Source: UBA4615 sp046046245 (GTDB lineage Bacteria > Pseudomonadota > Gammaproteobacteria > Burkholderiales > Burkholderiaceae_E). Taken from it: a DNA stretch of 64,000 nucleotides. Of the stretch, positions 8,650 through 17,496 are shown in pieces (position 1 is the stretch's first letter; every line of letters begins with the position of its first letter). Both the position numbers and the translations under genes were made by a program. The stretch lies in assembly GCA_046046245.1 (NCBI GenBank), contig JBJOKE010000066.1, positions 8,839 through 72,838 on the forward strand. Direction: 5' to 3'. The notes beneath the pieces are model-generated. The model saw only the letters and a program-made list of their open reading frames with translations, made no database searches and was not told the DNA's origin.

Positions 8650-10044
8650 TCAGCGCATCACGCCGGGGAGCCACGTGGCGATACCGGGAACCACGAGCAG
8701 CAGGAGCACGCAGCCGATGTAGGCGGTCATGAAGGGCAGGACACCGGCGAACACGTCGGTGATCGGGCCCGCGCGACTGCGCATTCCCTGCAGCACGTAG
8801 AGGACCGTGCCGTCCGGCGGGCTGATCATCGCGATCTCGACCATCATCGTGACCACGACCCCGAACCAGATCGGGTCGTAGCCGAGATGGACCACGATCG
8901 GAAAGAGCAGCGGTACCGTCGTGACGATCATCGAGATCCCCTCCATGAAGGTTCCCATGGCGAGGTAGAAGCCGATGATCGCCAGCATCACGGCCCACGG
9001 CGGCAACGGCAACGAACCGATCGCAGCGGAGAGGGCCTGAGTCACGCCGGCCGAGGAGAGCACGTAGTTCAGCATGAACGCGCCGAGGAGGATCACCCCG
9101 ATCATCGACGTCACGCGCGCCGTCGAGATCAGCGCCTCCCTCAGCATGCGCAGGCTCATCCGTCGACTGACCGTCGCCATCAGCAGCGCACCGCCCACGC
9201 CAAGCGCGGCCGACTCGGTCGGGGTCGCGAGGCCTGCGTAGATCGTGCCGAGCACGAGCAGGATCAGCACACCGGTCGGGAGCATGTCGGCGAGGCTGGA
9301 CAGGCGTTCACGCGCGCCCGGCGGGCCCCCGGTCGCGGGATCGGCCGCGGGACTCGGTTCCGAACGGGACTTCCAGAGGATGACGAGCACGAATGCGCCC
9401 ATCACCAGCAGCGACGGACCGAGCGCCGCGAGGTACAGGTCACCGACCGACGTCTCGGTCAGCAGTCCGTAGATGATGAACGTGATCCCCGGCGGGATCA
9501 GGTTGCCCAGCGCCCCTCCGGCCGCGAGGGAACCGAGGACCAGCCGGGGCGAGTGATGGCTCCGCTCGAAGTGGGGCAGCGCGACGGAACCCATCGTCGC
9601 GGCCGTCGCGACGCTCGATCCGGCGACAGCCGAGAAGACCGCGCACGAAGCGATGTTCGTGTGCAGCAACCCGCCCGGCAACCGACCGAACCAGACGCCG
9701 AGGGCGCGGTACAGCCGCTCGGACAACCCGGCGCGAAGCATGATCTCGCCCATCAGCAGGAACAGCGGCACGGCGACGAAGACGAAACTCGTGCTCGGGG
9801 ACCAGAGCACATCGCCGGCGAACAGCCAGAACGGCCGGTCGGTGAGCAACACGCCGCAGACGACCGCCATCGCGAGCAGCACCGCGCCGACGTGCACGCC
9901 CGAGACGAACAGGACCACGAACGTCCCGACCAGGCCGCCGACCAGCGCGACCGACGCCGGTGTCACCGCGGCCGGCAGCACGCCCAGCGCGGCCATCACG
10001 ACGAACACCAGCGCGAGAAGCCCCGCGTAGATCGCCGCGATCAT
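8650..10044 (-). CDS. dctM: TRAP transporter large membrane subunit DctM
   Basis: A 464-residue, almost entirely hydrophobic protein of the DctM family, which forms the Na+-driven transport channel of tripartite ATP-independent transporters in the inner membrane. Family features visible are 'GS SVATAATMGSVALP', the 'GNLIPPGITFIIYG' re-entrant motif, 'ATPTESAALG', and 'ISPPDGTVLYVLQGM' near the C terminus. The open frame extends well upstream, but ATG 10044 overlaps the dctQ stop by four bases (ATGA), the standard coupled start. The 5-oxoprolinase gene follows after 34 bp, so the cargo is probably the acid degraded by this operon, such as 5-oxoproline or glutamate. Confidence 0.95.
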   Translation of the reverse strand: MIAAIYAGLLALVFVVMAALGVLPAAVTPASVALVGGLVGTFVVLFVSGVHVGAVLLAMAVVCGVLLTDRPFWLFAGDVLWSPSTSFVFVAVPLFLLMGEIMLRAGLSERLYRALGVWFGRLPGGLLHTNIASCAVFSAVAGSSVATAATMGSVALPHFERSHHSPRLVLGSLAAGGALGNLIPPGITFIIYGLLTETSVGDLYLAALGPSLLVMGAFVLVILWKSRSEPSPAADPATGGPPGARERLSSLADMLPTGVLILLVLGTIYAGLATPTESAALGVGGALLMATVSRRMSLRMLREALISTARVTSMIGVILLGAFMLNYVLSSAGVTQALSAAIGSLPLPPWAVMLAIIGFYLAMGTFMEGISMIVTTVPLLFPIVVHLGYDPIWFGVVVTMMVEIAMISPPDGTVLYVLQGMRSRAGPITDVFAGVLPFMTAYIGCVLLLLVVPGIATWLPGVMR

Positions 10045-10739
10045 CGCCCTGCCTCCCGCCGACCGGGCGCCGAGTCGCCGCCCGTCGGATCGCAGGGTTC
10101 GCGCTCCGAGGATGAACGCCAGTCGGCCGGACGCGTCCGTCCCAGTGCGTCGAGCGTCTCGGTCGCCTCGTCCTGGTAGGTCTTCGGCGCGCAGATCGCG
10201 TCGGCGCGCTCCGGCACGCCGGAGAGCACCGCCCGCATCACCGCGACGAGCAGCACCAGCGCGACCAGCGCGAATCCCGCGAGGCCGAGCGACCACAGCC
10301 CCTGCGGCAGCGCGAGCGGAACGCGCAGCGGCGTGAGGTCCGTCGCCCCGAGCCGCCAGGAGTCGATCGTGACCTGGAGCGATCCGTAGAGGGCGAAGAG
10401 CGCCGCAGCGGACAGCACCGACAACGCGAACGCGTGCAGCCACGCGCGTACCTTCGAAGGCGCCTTGAGGACGAACACGTCGATGCGGATGTGGGCGCGC
10501 TCGACGAGGGTGCCAGCAAGCCCCCAGGCGATGCCGATCGCAAGCAGGTAGCCCCCGATCTCGGTCGTGGCAGCCGTCGACAGCCCAAGGACCCTGCGCC
10601 CCACGACGTCCGCGCAGACGAGGCCGGTCAGCGCGAGGTAGCTCCAGCCCGCGCATTCGAGTCCGAACCGCGTTGCCCTCCCGACCAGCGGGACCGGTTC
10701 CGTCACGGAAGGGTCGGTCGCCCCCATGTCATTTGCCAT
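10041..10739 (-). CDS. dctQ: TRAP transporter small membrane subunit DctQ
   Basis: A 232-residue subunit with four hydrophobic segments between residues about 30 and 180, including the early 'GGYLLAIGIAWGLAGTLVERAHIRIDVFV' type segment characteristic of DctQ. The C-terminal 50 residues are a hydrophilic, probably cytoplasmic tail (from about 'PERADAICAPKTYQDE') that most DctQ proteins lack. It overlaps dctP by 11 bp and dctM by 4 bp, so all three subunits should be made from one transcript in fixed ratio. The start is ATG 10739; a second ATG four codons later is possible. Confidence 0.88.
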   Translation of the reverse strand: MANDMGATDPSVTEPVPLVGRATRFGLECAGWSYLALTGLVCADVVGRRVLGLSTAATTEIGGYLLAIGIAWGLAGTLVERAHIRIDVFVLKAPSKVRAWLHAFALSVLSAAALFALYGSLQVTIDSWRLGATDLTPLRVPLALPQGLWSLGLAGFALVALVLLVAVMRAVLSGVPERADAICAPKTYQDEATETLDALGRTRPADWRSSSEREPCDPTGGDSAPGRREAGR

Positions 10740-11802
10740 CGAAGCGGATCCCGCTGATCGGGGCGATCACGTCGTTGTAGATCGCCGCGCATCGCTCCCC
10801 GCAACGCTTGATCCAACCGGGCAGGACATCCTCCGCCATCTCCTTGCGGATCTGCGCCGCGACATCGCCAACCGGCTTGACCTCGGTCATCGGTCGGCGG
10901 GCGAGCGTGTGGAACCTGCAGCCCGACGCGCGGCCGACGTTGCAGTCGACACCGTCGCGCGTCGCCTCCTCGCCGAGCTGCCACTGCCGCTCCTTGATGT
11001 CGTCGAAGGTCTTCTCGAGGAAGCCACGCACCTGCGGATCGAGCCGGTTCCACCAGGACAGGTTGACGTAGTAGGCCGCCGTCGCCCAGTTCAGGGGCTG
11101 GACGAACAGGTGCGTCGAGACTTCAGGCCACTTCACGCCGTTGCCCGAACCCGACCCGGTGATCGCGCAGTCGACGGTGCCGCGCTCCAGCGCGGTGTAG
11201 ACCTCGCCGAATGCGATCGAGACGGGCTGTGCGCCGACGGCCTTGACGAGATCGGCCGAGGACGGTCCGGCAGTCCTGACCTTCAGGCCCTTCAGGTCGC
11301 CCAGCGCGACGATGGGTCTGCGACAGAACAGCATCTGCCCGGAGAACGGATACGTCGCGAGAATCCGGATGCCGAGCCGTTCGAGCTCCCGGTTCGCGGC
11401 GGGCAGCATCGCGTCCGCGACCCGTCGAGCCTGCTGGATCGTGAGATTCATGCCCGCCAGGTCGATCCCGTCGAGCAGCGGGACGTCGCCCGATACCGTC
11501 GTCAACGGTGCCGCGGCGATCTCGACCTGACCGGAGCGGACCAGACGCAGCACCTCCGGTCCGTTGACGTTGCGCTCCGGCCATGACGCCAGCGTCACGT
11601 CGATCCGACCGCCGCTGCGCCTGCCCACCGACTCCTTGAGGAACGGCTGGTCGACCAGCGTGTACTGCGGCAGCGTCGGCGCCACCTGGGTGACGGCGAC
11701 GACCTGCACCCTGGGGCCGGGAGGAAGGTCTTCGGCAGACGCCCGGCAGGCCGCAGCGACCATGCCGAGAGAGCCCAGGGCGATCAACACAACGCGTTTC
11801 AT
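10729..11802 (-). CDS. dctP: TRAP transporter periplasmic binding protein DctP
   Basis: A 357-residue solute receptor. The N terminus has a short basic start and a hydrophobic stretch (MKRVVLIALGSLGMVAAACRASA) that serves as a signal peptide. The body shows DctP-family landmarks: 'GRIDVTLASWPERNV', 'L-DLKGLKVRTAGPSSADLVKAVGAQP', and 'IAFGEVYTALERGTVDCAI', which contain the carboxylate-binding Arg and the hinge helix. Paired Cys in the C-terminal part ('VDCNVGRASGC', 'RCGERC') may form disulfides. The ligand is probably a small carboxylate; operon context suggests 5-oxoproline or D/L-glutamate. It lies 33 bp after the DUF1445 gene. Confidence 0.93.
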   Translation of the reverse strand: MKRVVLIALGSLGMVAAACRASAEDLPPGPRVQVVAVTQVAPTLPQYTLVDQPFLKESVGRRSGGRIDVTLASWPERNVNGPEVLRLVRSGQVEIAAAPLTTVSGDVPLLDGIDLAGMNLTIQQARRVADAMLPAANRELERLGIRILATYPFSGQMLFCRRPIVALGDLKGLKVRTAGPSSADLVKAVGAQPVSIAFGEVYTALERGTVDCAITGSGSGNGVKWPEVSTHLFVQPLNWATAAYYVNLSWWNRLDPQVRGFLEKTFDDIKERQWQLGEEATRDGVDCNVGRASGCRFHTLARRPMTEVKPVGDVAAQIRKEMAEDVLPGWIKRCGERCAAIYNDVIAPISGIRFDGK

Positions 11803-11835
11803 CGGAATGTCCTCCAGTTGAGGTGGAACGAGACG

Positions 11836-12615
11836 TCAGCCGCGCGAGACGTCGACGTCGCGCAGGTCGCAGACGAGCATCGCGCCAGGCGCGTGCGTGA
11901 TGCACAGGTCGGGCTTCGCGTTGGCCACGGCGAGCTGAGGCGTCACGCCACACGCCCAGAAGACGGGCACCTCGCCATCGAGGATGGGAACCGGATCGCC
12001 GAAGTCGGGACGTCCGATGTCGGCGATTCCGAGTTGCGCGGGATCACCGAAGTGCACGGGTGCGCCGTGGACCTCTCCGAACCGCGACGTGATCTCGATC
12101 GCGCGGATCGCATCGGCCGTCCTCATCGGACGCATCGAGACGACCAGCGGCCCACGGAAGCGCCCCGCAGGCGACGTCTCGATCGACGTCCGGTACATGG
12201 ACACGTTCACGCCGTCGCGCACGTGCCGGAGGGGAACGCCGGCATCGGCCAGCGCACGCTCGAACGAGAACGAGCAGCCGATCACGAAAGGCACGAGGTC
12301 GTCGCGCCAGTGCTCCAGGACATCGGTGCATTCCTGCACGAGCACGCCGTCCCGCCAGACGCGATAGCGCGGCACGTCCGTCCGGATGTCGATGTCCTCG
12401 CCGAGGGTGGGCAGCGAGGGATCGCCGGCCTCGCCCACCGCGAGCAACGGGCACGGCTTGCGGTTGCGCTGGCAGTACAGCAGGAACTCTGCAGCGTAGG
12501 CACGCGGCAGGATCACGATGTTTCCCTGCACGTGTCCCGGTGCGAGACCGGCCGTGTGGTCGGTCACGAATCCGCGCCGAATCGCCTTCCGGACCTCTCC
12601 GCTGCTCTGGAACAT
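11836..12615 (-). CDS. DUF1445 protein (YcsI / D-glutamate cyclase-like)
   Basis: A 259-residue DUF1445 member. Visible family features are 'GHVQGNIVILP', 'FLLYCQRNRKPCPLL', 'FVIGCSFSFE', 'GPLVVSMRPM', 'HFGDP' and 'VFWACGVTPQ'. The same fold forms the N-terminal half of human mitochondrial D-glutamate cyclase (DGLUCY), which interconverts D-glutamate and 5-oxo-D-proline. In Bacillus subtilis, ycsI sits in the 5-oxoprolinase (pxp/kip) cluster. Here it heads an operon with TRAP uptake, 5-oxoprolinase and glutamate dehydrogenase, which fits a role in D-glutamate/5-oxoproline metabolism. 'Putative hydro-lyase' is the cautious name. A decayed second copy lies near 51.6 kb. Confidence 0.88.
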   Translation of the reverse strand: MFQSSGEVRKAIRRGFVTDHTAGLAPGHVQGNIVILPRAYAAEFLLYCQRNRKPCPLLAVGEAGDPSLPTLGEDIDIRTDVPRYRVWRDGVLVQECTDVLEHWRDDLVPFVIGCSFSFERALADAGVPLRHVRDGVNVSMYRTSIETSPAGRFRGPLVVSMRPMRTADAIRAIEITSRFGEVHGAPVHFGDPAQLGIADIGRPDFGDPVPILDGEVPVFWACGVTPQLAVANAKPDLCITHAPGAMLVCDLRDVDVSRG

Positions 12616-12738
12616 TCACGCCTCCGCCGACGGCTTGCCGATGACGGACGTGACTATGGAGAGCCTCCCCGTGGCTGCCAAACGACTTCGGCGTGCCACA
12701 GAAACAAGCGATTCCTATCGATCCCTACGCGCCGGAAG

Positions 12739-12759
12739 GCTCGTCCCGACGGAACGAGC
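12739..12759 (-). terminator. Possible terminator hairpin after the LuxR-type gene
   Basis: On the minus strand GCTCGTTCC and GGGACGAGC pair over 9 bp with one G-U wobble around a 3-nt loop, 12 bp beyond the TAG stop of the large LuxR regulator. There is no U-tract. It would separate that gene from the DUF1445 operon, which begins 124 bp further on. A promoter for that operon should lie in 12616-12738, but I see no convincing -35/-10 pair. Confidence 0.35.
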
Positions 12760-12770
12760 GCGGGTTCCCG

Positions 12771-15482
12771 CTACGGGATGAGCCTCCTGGCGCGCGCCGT
12801 GGAGACCGCCCGGACGCGATCGCTGACGCCCAGCTTCGTGAAGGAACGCGACAGGTGGGTCTTGACGGTCTCGACCGAGACGCCCAGCTCCCGTGCGACG
12901 AGCTTGTTCGGCAGCCCCTTGCCGACGAGCTCGAGCACGCTGACCTCCCGGGCCGTCAACGCGCCAGGCTGCCCGGCGTCCGGCGTATCGGGGCCGACGT
13001 ACGGCATCAGCAGGTGGTCGATGAAGCCCGCCACCGAGTTCTTGCAGTCCGGTCGCGAACGTACCCGCTTCGACAGCACGATCGCCCGGGGACCATGGTC
13101 GAGCACCGAACGGACCGTCGAGACCGCGGCGGCACTCCGGAGCACGTCGAGCATGGTCCGCTCCGCAACCTCGGAGTCACCCGCTGCGTCAACGGCATCC
13201 GCCAGGGCGACACCGAGCCGAATGCTCGTCAGCGTGTTGCCGAACGAGGACTCGGCAGCCCGCAATCGCCGGAACACCTGTGCCGATCGGTTCGGATCGC
13301 CGGTCCGGAGCCACAACAGCGCGCTTGCCCACTGCTGGTGGAGGGCGAGCTCGCTACCGGGTCGCCTCGGCATCATCTCGACACCGTCGGCCAGACGCCG
13401 GATCTGCTCGAGGCAGGCGAACGCCTCGTCGATGCGCTGCTCCCGCGTCAGCCAGTCGAGCCGCTGCAGGAGCATTGCCGTGACGAGCCGCCTCCACCCG
13501 CGGGAGTACCCCAACCTCGCGCCCTGCTCGAGGCGCCTGTAGGCCTGCTCACCTGACGGCTCGCGTCGATGGGCGATTCGCGCAAGGCAGAGGTAGGCGC
13601 GCGAGACGCAGTGAAGCATCGCACCGTTGTCGATCAGCGCCAGCGAGGGCAGCAGCATCGACTCGGCCTCCTCGAGATCGCCGCGCTCGTACCGGATCGA
13701 CGCGAGAATGGGGAGCACCACGGCTGCCTGTATGCCGCCCGGCCCACCGGCACGCTCCGCATCCTCGAACGCGCGCCGTGAGTGGACCTCCGCGAGTTCG
13801 AATCGACCGCGCTCGACTTCGGCACTCCCGAGCAGCATGCCGCGATAGACCTCGGTGAACACATCGCGCAGATCGCCTTCATCGGAGCCGGACAGCCACG
13901 GTTGCGCATACATGCCGACCCAGTCGCCCGCATGCCAGTTCAGCCAGCGACGCGTACTGCTGACGCTGTTGGCCGCCCAGCGATCCACCGTGTGCGCCCC
14001 GCCCCATGCGGCCAGCAGTCGACGAACCTCGTCGTCATCGTCCTGGAGCGCAGCCTTGACGATCCGCACCACGCACGCATGGCCCAGCACGTTCGAACGA
14101 TGAGCCGGATCGGGATGCTGCCTCGCCCGCTCCTCCAGCAGGACGAGCTCCTCTTCGCTTTCGCCGAACCGCATCGCGAGCGCGAAGCCCCAGGCGAGGG
14201 CGAGCTGCACGCCCGCCTTGTCACGGAGCATCGCCGAGGGCAGCAACCGGGCCCATGTCGTGAGCATCAGCAGGTCGCCTTTCTGCACCAACTCCAGAGC
14301 GCAGCGCGACAACCATTGACTCGCCGTCTTGAGGTCTCCCGCAGCGATGGCGTGCCTGACCGCATCGACCCACTGGGCGTGCGCGGCGAACCGCGCGGCC
14401 GCACGACGATGCAGCGGCGCGACATCGACCCCGAGCCGCATGATCAGCGTCCCCGACAGATACGATCTCAGCAGGCTGTGATGCCGGACCCATCGGCCCT
14501 CCGGACCGATCGCCTCGACCAGCAACCCACTGTGTCGCATCTGCTCGAAGCACGCCGCAGCATCCGGCGCCTCCGTCACGGCCGCACACAGTTCCGCGTC
14601 GAAGCGATCGAGAATCGAGGTGGCGGCCAGGAACAGCTGGATCGACCTCGGCAGGCCGTCGACGACAGCCTCGATCATCCGATCCAGCGACCGCAGGGCC
14701 CGGTCGACGCCGGGCGCCCGCATGCGTTCGATCGCCCCCGTGCCGCCGGAGCGGTCGAGACTGGCGATGCGAACGGCAGCCGGCCAACCCTCAGTCCGCT
14801 TCAGCAGCAGGCCGACGTCGACGCTGTCGCGTTCGGCAGGCGGGAGCGCCTCGACGAACGACGCCGTCTCCGACTCGTCGAACCGCAGATCCGACGCGAC
14901 GATCTCGAGACACTGGCCGCGCGCGAACAGCGGGGCGAGGTTCAGGGCAAGCGGTTCGCGGGACGCCACGACGAGCCTGAACGAGGACGGTGCGTGGGTG
15001 ATCAGGAAATCGACCACCTCAGAGACCGAGGGCTCGGTGATCACGTGGAAGTCATCGAGCAGGAGCATGACCTCACGCCCGCATCGCTGAAGCCCGTTCA
15101 CGAGCAGGGAGGCGATCACCCGATGGGCGGCGACCCCTTGGGAGGTCAGGAGCGCGAGCGCCTGCTCGCCGACCTCCTTCTCGACATTGCCGAGCGTCAG
15201 GCACAGGTGGAGCAGGAAGCGGCCGGCGGAGTTGTCATCCGGGTCGAGTGACAACCACGCGCACTTCAGCCCCTCCGTCGCCCATGTCCGACGCCACTCG
15301 GACATCAGCGTCGACTTCCCGAATCCGGACGGGGCCACGATGGACACCAGACGCGTCTTGCGCGCGGCACGTCGCTGCGACTCGAAGCGCGGTCGTGAAA
15401 TCACCTCAGCAACGGGGCGCCCGGGCTCGAGCTTCGTCATCACGAGCGGCACCGCGAGCATCTCTCGCCCCACACCATTCAT
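12771..15482 (-). CDS. Large ATP-binding LuxR (LAL / MalT-type) transcriptional regulator
   Basis: A 903-residue STAND-type activator. The N-terminal NTPase has Walker A APSGFGKST at about 50-58, Walker B-like MLLLDDFH, and the 'LVVASREPLALNLA' sensor. The middle about 450 residues are helical repeats (TPR-like, MalT-type). The C terminus is a LuxR HTH: LTAREVSVLELVGKGLPNK, then LGVSVETVKTHLSRSFTKLGV. The open frame is longer, but ATG 15482 has GGAGG five bases upstream and starts where MalT homologues start. It lies immediately upstream of, and in the same direction as, the DUF1445-TRAP-oxoprolinase operon and divergent to the sigma-54 activator, so either is a plausible target. The inducer is unknown. 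Confidence 0.92.
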   Translation of the reverse strand: MNGVGREMLAVPLVMTKLEPGRPVAEVISRPRFESQRRAARKTRLVSIVAPSGFGKSTLMSEWRRTWATEGLKCAWLSLDPDDNSAGRFLLHLCLTLGNVEKEVGEQALALLTSQGVAAHRVIASLLVNGLQRCGREVMLLLDDFHVITEPSVSEVVDFLITHAPSSFRLVVASREPLALNLAPLFARGQCLEIVASDLRFDESETASFVEALPPAERDSVDVGLLLKRTEGWPAAVRIASLDRSGGTGAIERMRAPGVDRALRSLDRMIEAVVDGLPRSIQLFLAATSILDRFDAELCAAVTEAPDAAACFEQMRHSGLLVEAIGPEGRWVRHHSLLRSYLSGTLIMRLGVDVAPLHRRAAARFAAHAQWVDAVRHAIAAGDLKTASQWLSRCALELVQKGDLLMLTTWARLLPSAMLRDKAGVQLALAWGFALAMRFGESEEELVLLEERARQHPDPAHRSNVLGHACVVRIVKAALQDDDDEVRRLLAAWGGAHTVDRWAANSVSSTRRWLNWHAGDWVGMYAQPWLSGSDEGDLRDVFTEVYRGMLLGSAEVERGRFELAEVHSRRAFEDAERAGGPGGIQAAVVLPILASIRYERGDLEEAESMLLPSLALIDNGAMLHCVSRAYLCLARIAHRREPSGEQAYRRLEQGARLGYSRGWRRLVTAMLLQRLDWLTREQRIDEAFACLEQIRRLADGVEMMPRRPGSELALHQQWASALLWLRTGDPNRSAQVFRRLRAAESSFGNTLTSIRLGVALADAVDAAGDSEVAERTMLDVLRSAAAVSTVRSVLDHGPRAIVLSKRVRSRPDCKNSVAGFIDHLLMPYVGPDTPDAGQPGALTAREVSVLELVGKGLPNKLVARELGVSVETVKTHLSRSFTKLGVSDRVRAVSTARARRLIP

Positions 15483-15814
15483 CTCCGCCTCCCCGACCCG
15501 ATGGACGTCAGCCGGGGCCGCCTGCGTCCCCCGCCACATCACCCTAGTACCGCCCCCTAGCTCCGCTCGGGGGATATTGCACATGACAACGATGCTACAA
15601 GGTGGCGGCGTGAGCACCCCGGTTCGAACCCATCCCCTGCTGTCATCGATTCGGGTGACATCCGCCCCGCACTGCCCGCGTTGCCGTCCGGGGCCTTCGA
15701 TGCTAGGGCCGGCAACCCTCACGTTCCGCACTGCGCATCGGTCACTCGCATGGCGACGCGGATGAGCCCGTCACCGACCCGCACGACGCAGAGCGTCCGT
15801 ACGTTCGCATCCCG
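15483..15814. other. Divergent intergenic region between two regulator genes
   Basis: This 332-bp stretch separates the LuxR-type gene (minus) from the sigma-54 activator (plus). It has an AT-richer patch around 15575-15605 (GATATTGCACATGACAACG) where promoters could lie, but I find no well-spaced -35/-10 pair, no -24/-12 element and no hrp box. No credible small ORF is seen. Confidence 0.5.
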
Positions 15815-17152
15815 ATGACCCGTCACCCGCTGATCGTCTACGTCCAGTGCGCGGACCCCGAGGTCCGCGAGTGCCTGCTGCTCGGCGCGCGCGCGATGGG
15901 CCTCGTGGGCTCGCCATGGCAGGAGCCTGGTGCCCCGCGACCGGGCGCCGATCGATCGCTCCTCTTCACCGACGCACAGCCGCAGATGCTGGCTCGCTAC
16001 GCGGCCAACCTGCGCGCCCGGGGCGCAGACCCGCGACGGACCCTGATCCGTCTGCTCGACGGAGCGCAGCTCGGCTGGGTCTACCACGACTTGCCCGCGT
16101 TCGGATCGATCGCGGCGCCACGGACGGAAGCATCGGCCATCGCCGCGATCGAGCGGTTCGTCCGGGCGCGGGCCGTCGGCACATCGGACATGGACGCGTC
16201 GTCCGGGCGTTGCGGCCTGCAGCCCCCTGATCCGAAGGAAGACACGATCGTCGACCCCCTCGAGCTCGCCCGACGTGCGGCACGGAACGGCCTTCGGGTG
16301 CTGTTGGTCGGCGAGACCGGTACGGGAAAGAACACGTTCGCACGCACGATCCACGAACTGTCGAACCGCCCGGGTCCGTTCGTGTCGATCAACTGCGCGG
16401 AGTTTCCGGAGACGTTGATCGAGAGCGAGCTGTTCGGTGTGGAGCCCGGCGCCTACACCGGTGCGCGTCGAGCCAGGCCCGGCCGCTTCGAACTCGCGGA
16501 CGGCGGCACGCTGTTCATCGACGAGCTCGACAGTCTCCCGCTCCATCTTCAGGCGAAGCTGCTCGGCGTGCTGCAGGATGGTGGCACGACCCGCCTCGGC
16601 GATCACCGGCTGCGACCGTCGGACTTCAGGCTGATCACTGCCACGCAGACACCACTGCGCGACCTCGTCGCGGCCAAGAAGTTTCGCGCGGACCTGATGC
16701 ACCGGGTAGCGGTCGTCGAGATCACGCTGCCTCCCGTGCGGTCGCTGGGGAGTGACCTGATCGCCGAGTTCGAGCGGCTTGTCGTGAACGAACGCGAGCG
16801 CATGGGCCTGAAGCACTCGCCGATCCCGCCGGTCATCTATGCCGCGTTGCTGGCGCACGACTGGCCCGGCAACTACCGGGAACTGACGGCTGCGGCGCAG
16901 CGGTTCGCCATCGGGCTGCCGCCGCTCGCGACGGATCCGGTGCCCGCGCGCACGAGTGGATTGCGCGAGCAGATGATCGGCATCGAGCGGGCGCTCGTCG
17001 CCCGCGCACTCGCGCAGCGGGACGGCGATCTGAGATCGACCAGCATCGATCTGTCGCTGCCGCTCGAGACCTTGCGGTATCGGGTCCGTCTGCTCGGACT
17101 GGGCGGCGCGGCCCCCAGGTCGGATCGACCGCCCAGACAGACGGTGTCCTGA
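15815..17152 (+). CDS. Sigma-54-dependent activator (HrpS-like enhancer-binding protein)
   Basis: A 445-residue bacterial enhancer-binding protein. Residues 1-120 form a small alpha/beta domain that looks like a degenerate receiver ('IVYVQCADPEVREC'). The AAA+ domain has Walker A GETGTGKN at 166-173 (the usual Glu after Lys is Asn), the sigma-54 contact loop GAYTGA at 212-217 (usually GAFTGA), Walker B TLFIDELD, and the sensor segment 'FRADLMHRVAVVEITLPPVR'. A Fis-like HTH is at the C terminus (about 395-430). The next gene is an ECF sigma factor with a -24/-12 promoter, so this is the positional and functional equivalent of HrpS driving hrpL. No partner histidine kinase is present. Confidence 0.9.
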   Translation: MTRHPLIVYVQCADPEVRECLLLGARAMGLVGSPWQEPGAPRPGADRSLLFTDAQPQMLARYAANLRARGADPRRTLIRLLDGAQLGWVYHDLPAFGSIAAPRTEASAIAAIERFVRARAVGTSDMDASSGRCGLQPPDPKEDTIVDPLELARRAARNGLRVLLVGETGTGKNTFARTIHELSNRPGPFVSINCAEFPETLIESELFGVEPGAYTGARRARPGRFELADGGTLFIDELDSLPLHLQAKLLGVLQDGGTTRLGDHRLRPSDFRLITATQTPLRDLVAAKKFRADLMHRVAVVEITLPPVRSLGSDLIAEFERLVVNERERMGLKHSPIPPVIYAALLAHDWPGNYRELTAAAQRFAIGLPPLATDPVPARTSGLREQMIGIERALVARALAQRDGDLRSTSIDLSLPLETLRYRVRLLGLGGAAPRSDRPPRQTVS

Positions 17153-17386
17153 GCGGTCCCGCGTGCGCTTCGTGCCGCTCCGAATGCGGCGCGCTCCGCG
17201 TCCGGCGGCGAGCATCGGTCGACCGAACGCCAGCGGTCCGATCGGGGAAGACCTCTCGAGCGCAGACCCTCGCCCCGCTGGCGCATTCCCTCCGAGGAGG
17301 GTCATCACACGTGCCTCCCTCCGAAGACCGTCTCCACGGACCGATGCTGTCACGCGCCGACTCCGCTCGCCGGCCTCCGTGCTCCG

Positions 17387-17400
17387 CACAAGATCTTGTG
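17387..17400. promoter_or_regulatory. Candidate enhancer site for the sigma-54 activator
   Basis: CACAAGATCTTGTG is a perfect 14-bp palindrome in GC-rich DNA, centred about 103 bp upstream of the -24 element of the next gene. The position and symmetry suit a dimeric Fis-type HTH of the enhancer-binding protein encoded just upstream. Assignment is by position only. Confidence 0.5.
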
Positions 17401-17496
17401 ACGGCGAGCCGCCGGCGGCATGACCGTTCGTGCGATCGGCATCGCGACTCGTCACGCCACCTCCATCGATTCAACGACTTGCGCCGCCCGCGGAAC

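Noticed and set aside
5154..8732. A 1192-codon open frame on the plus strand opposite the 5-oxoprolinase gene, and similar long frames opposite sctV (23508-26291) and the 40866 gene (40944-43766).
   Set aside because: Their translations are Arg/His/Gln-rich with no family motifs, and the other strand has clear families. They are shadows caused by high GC.
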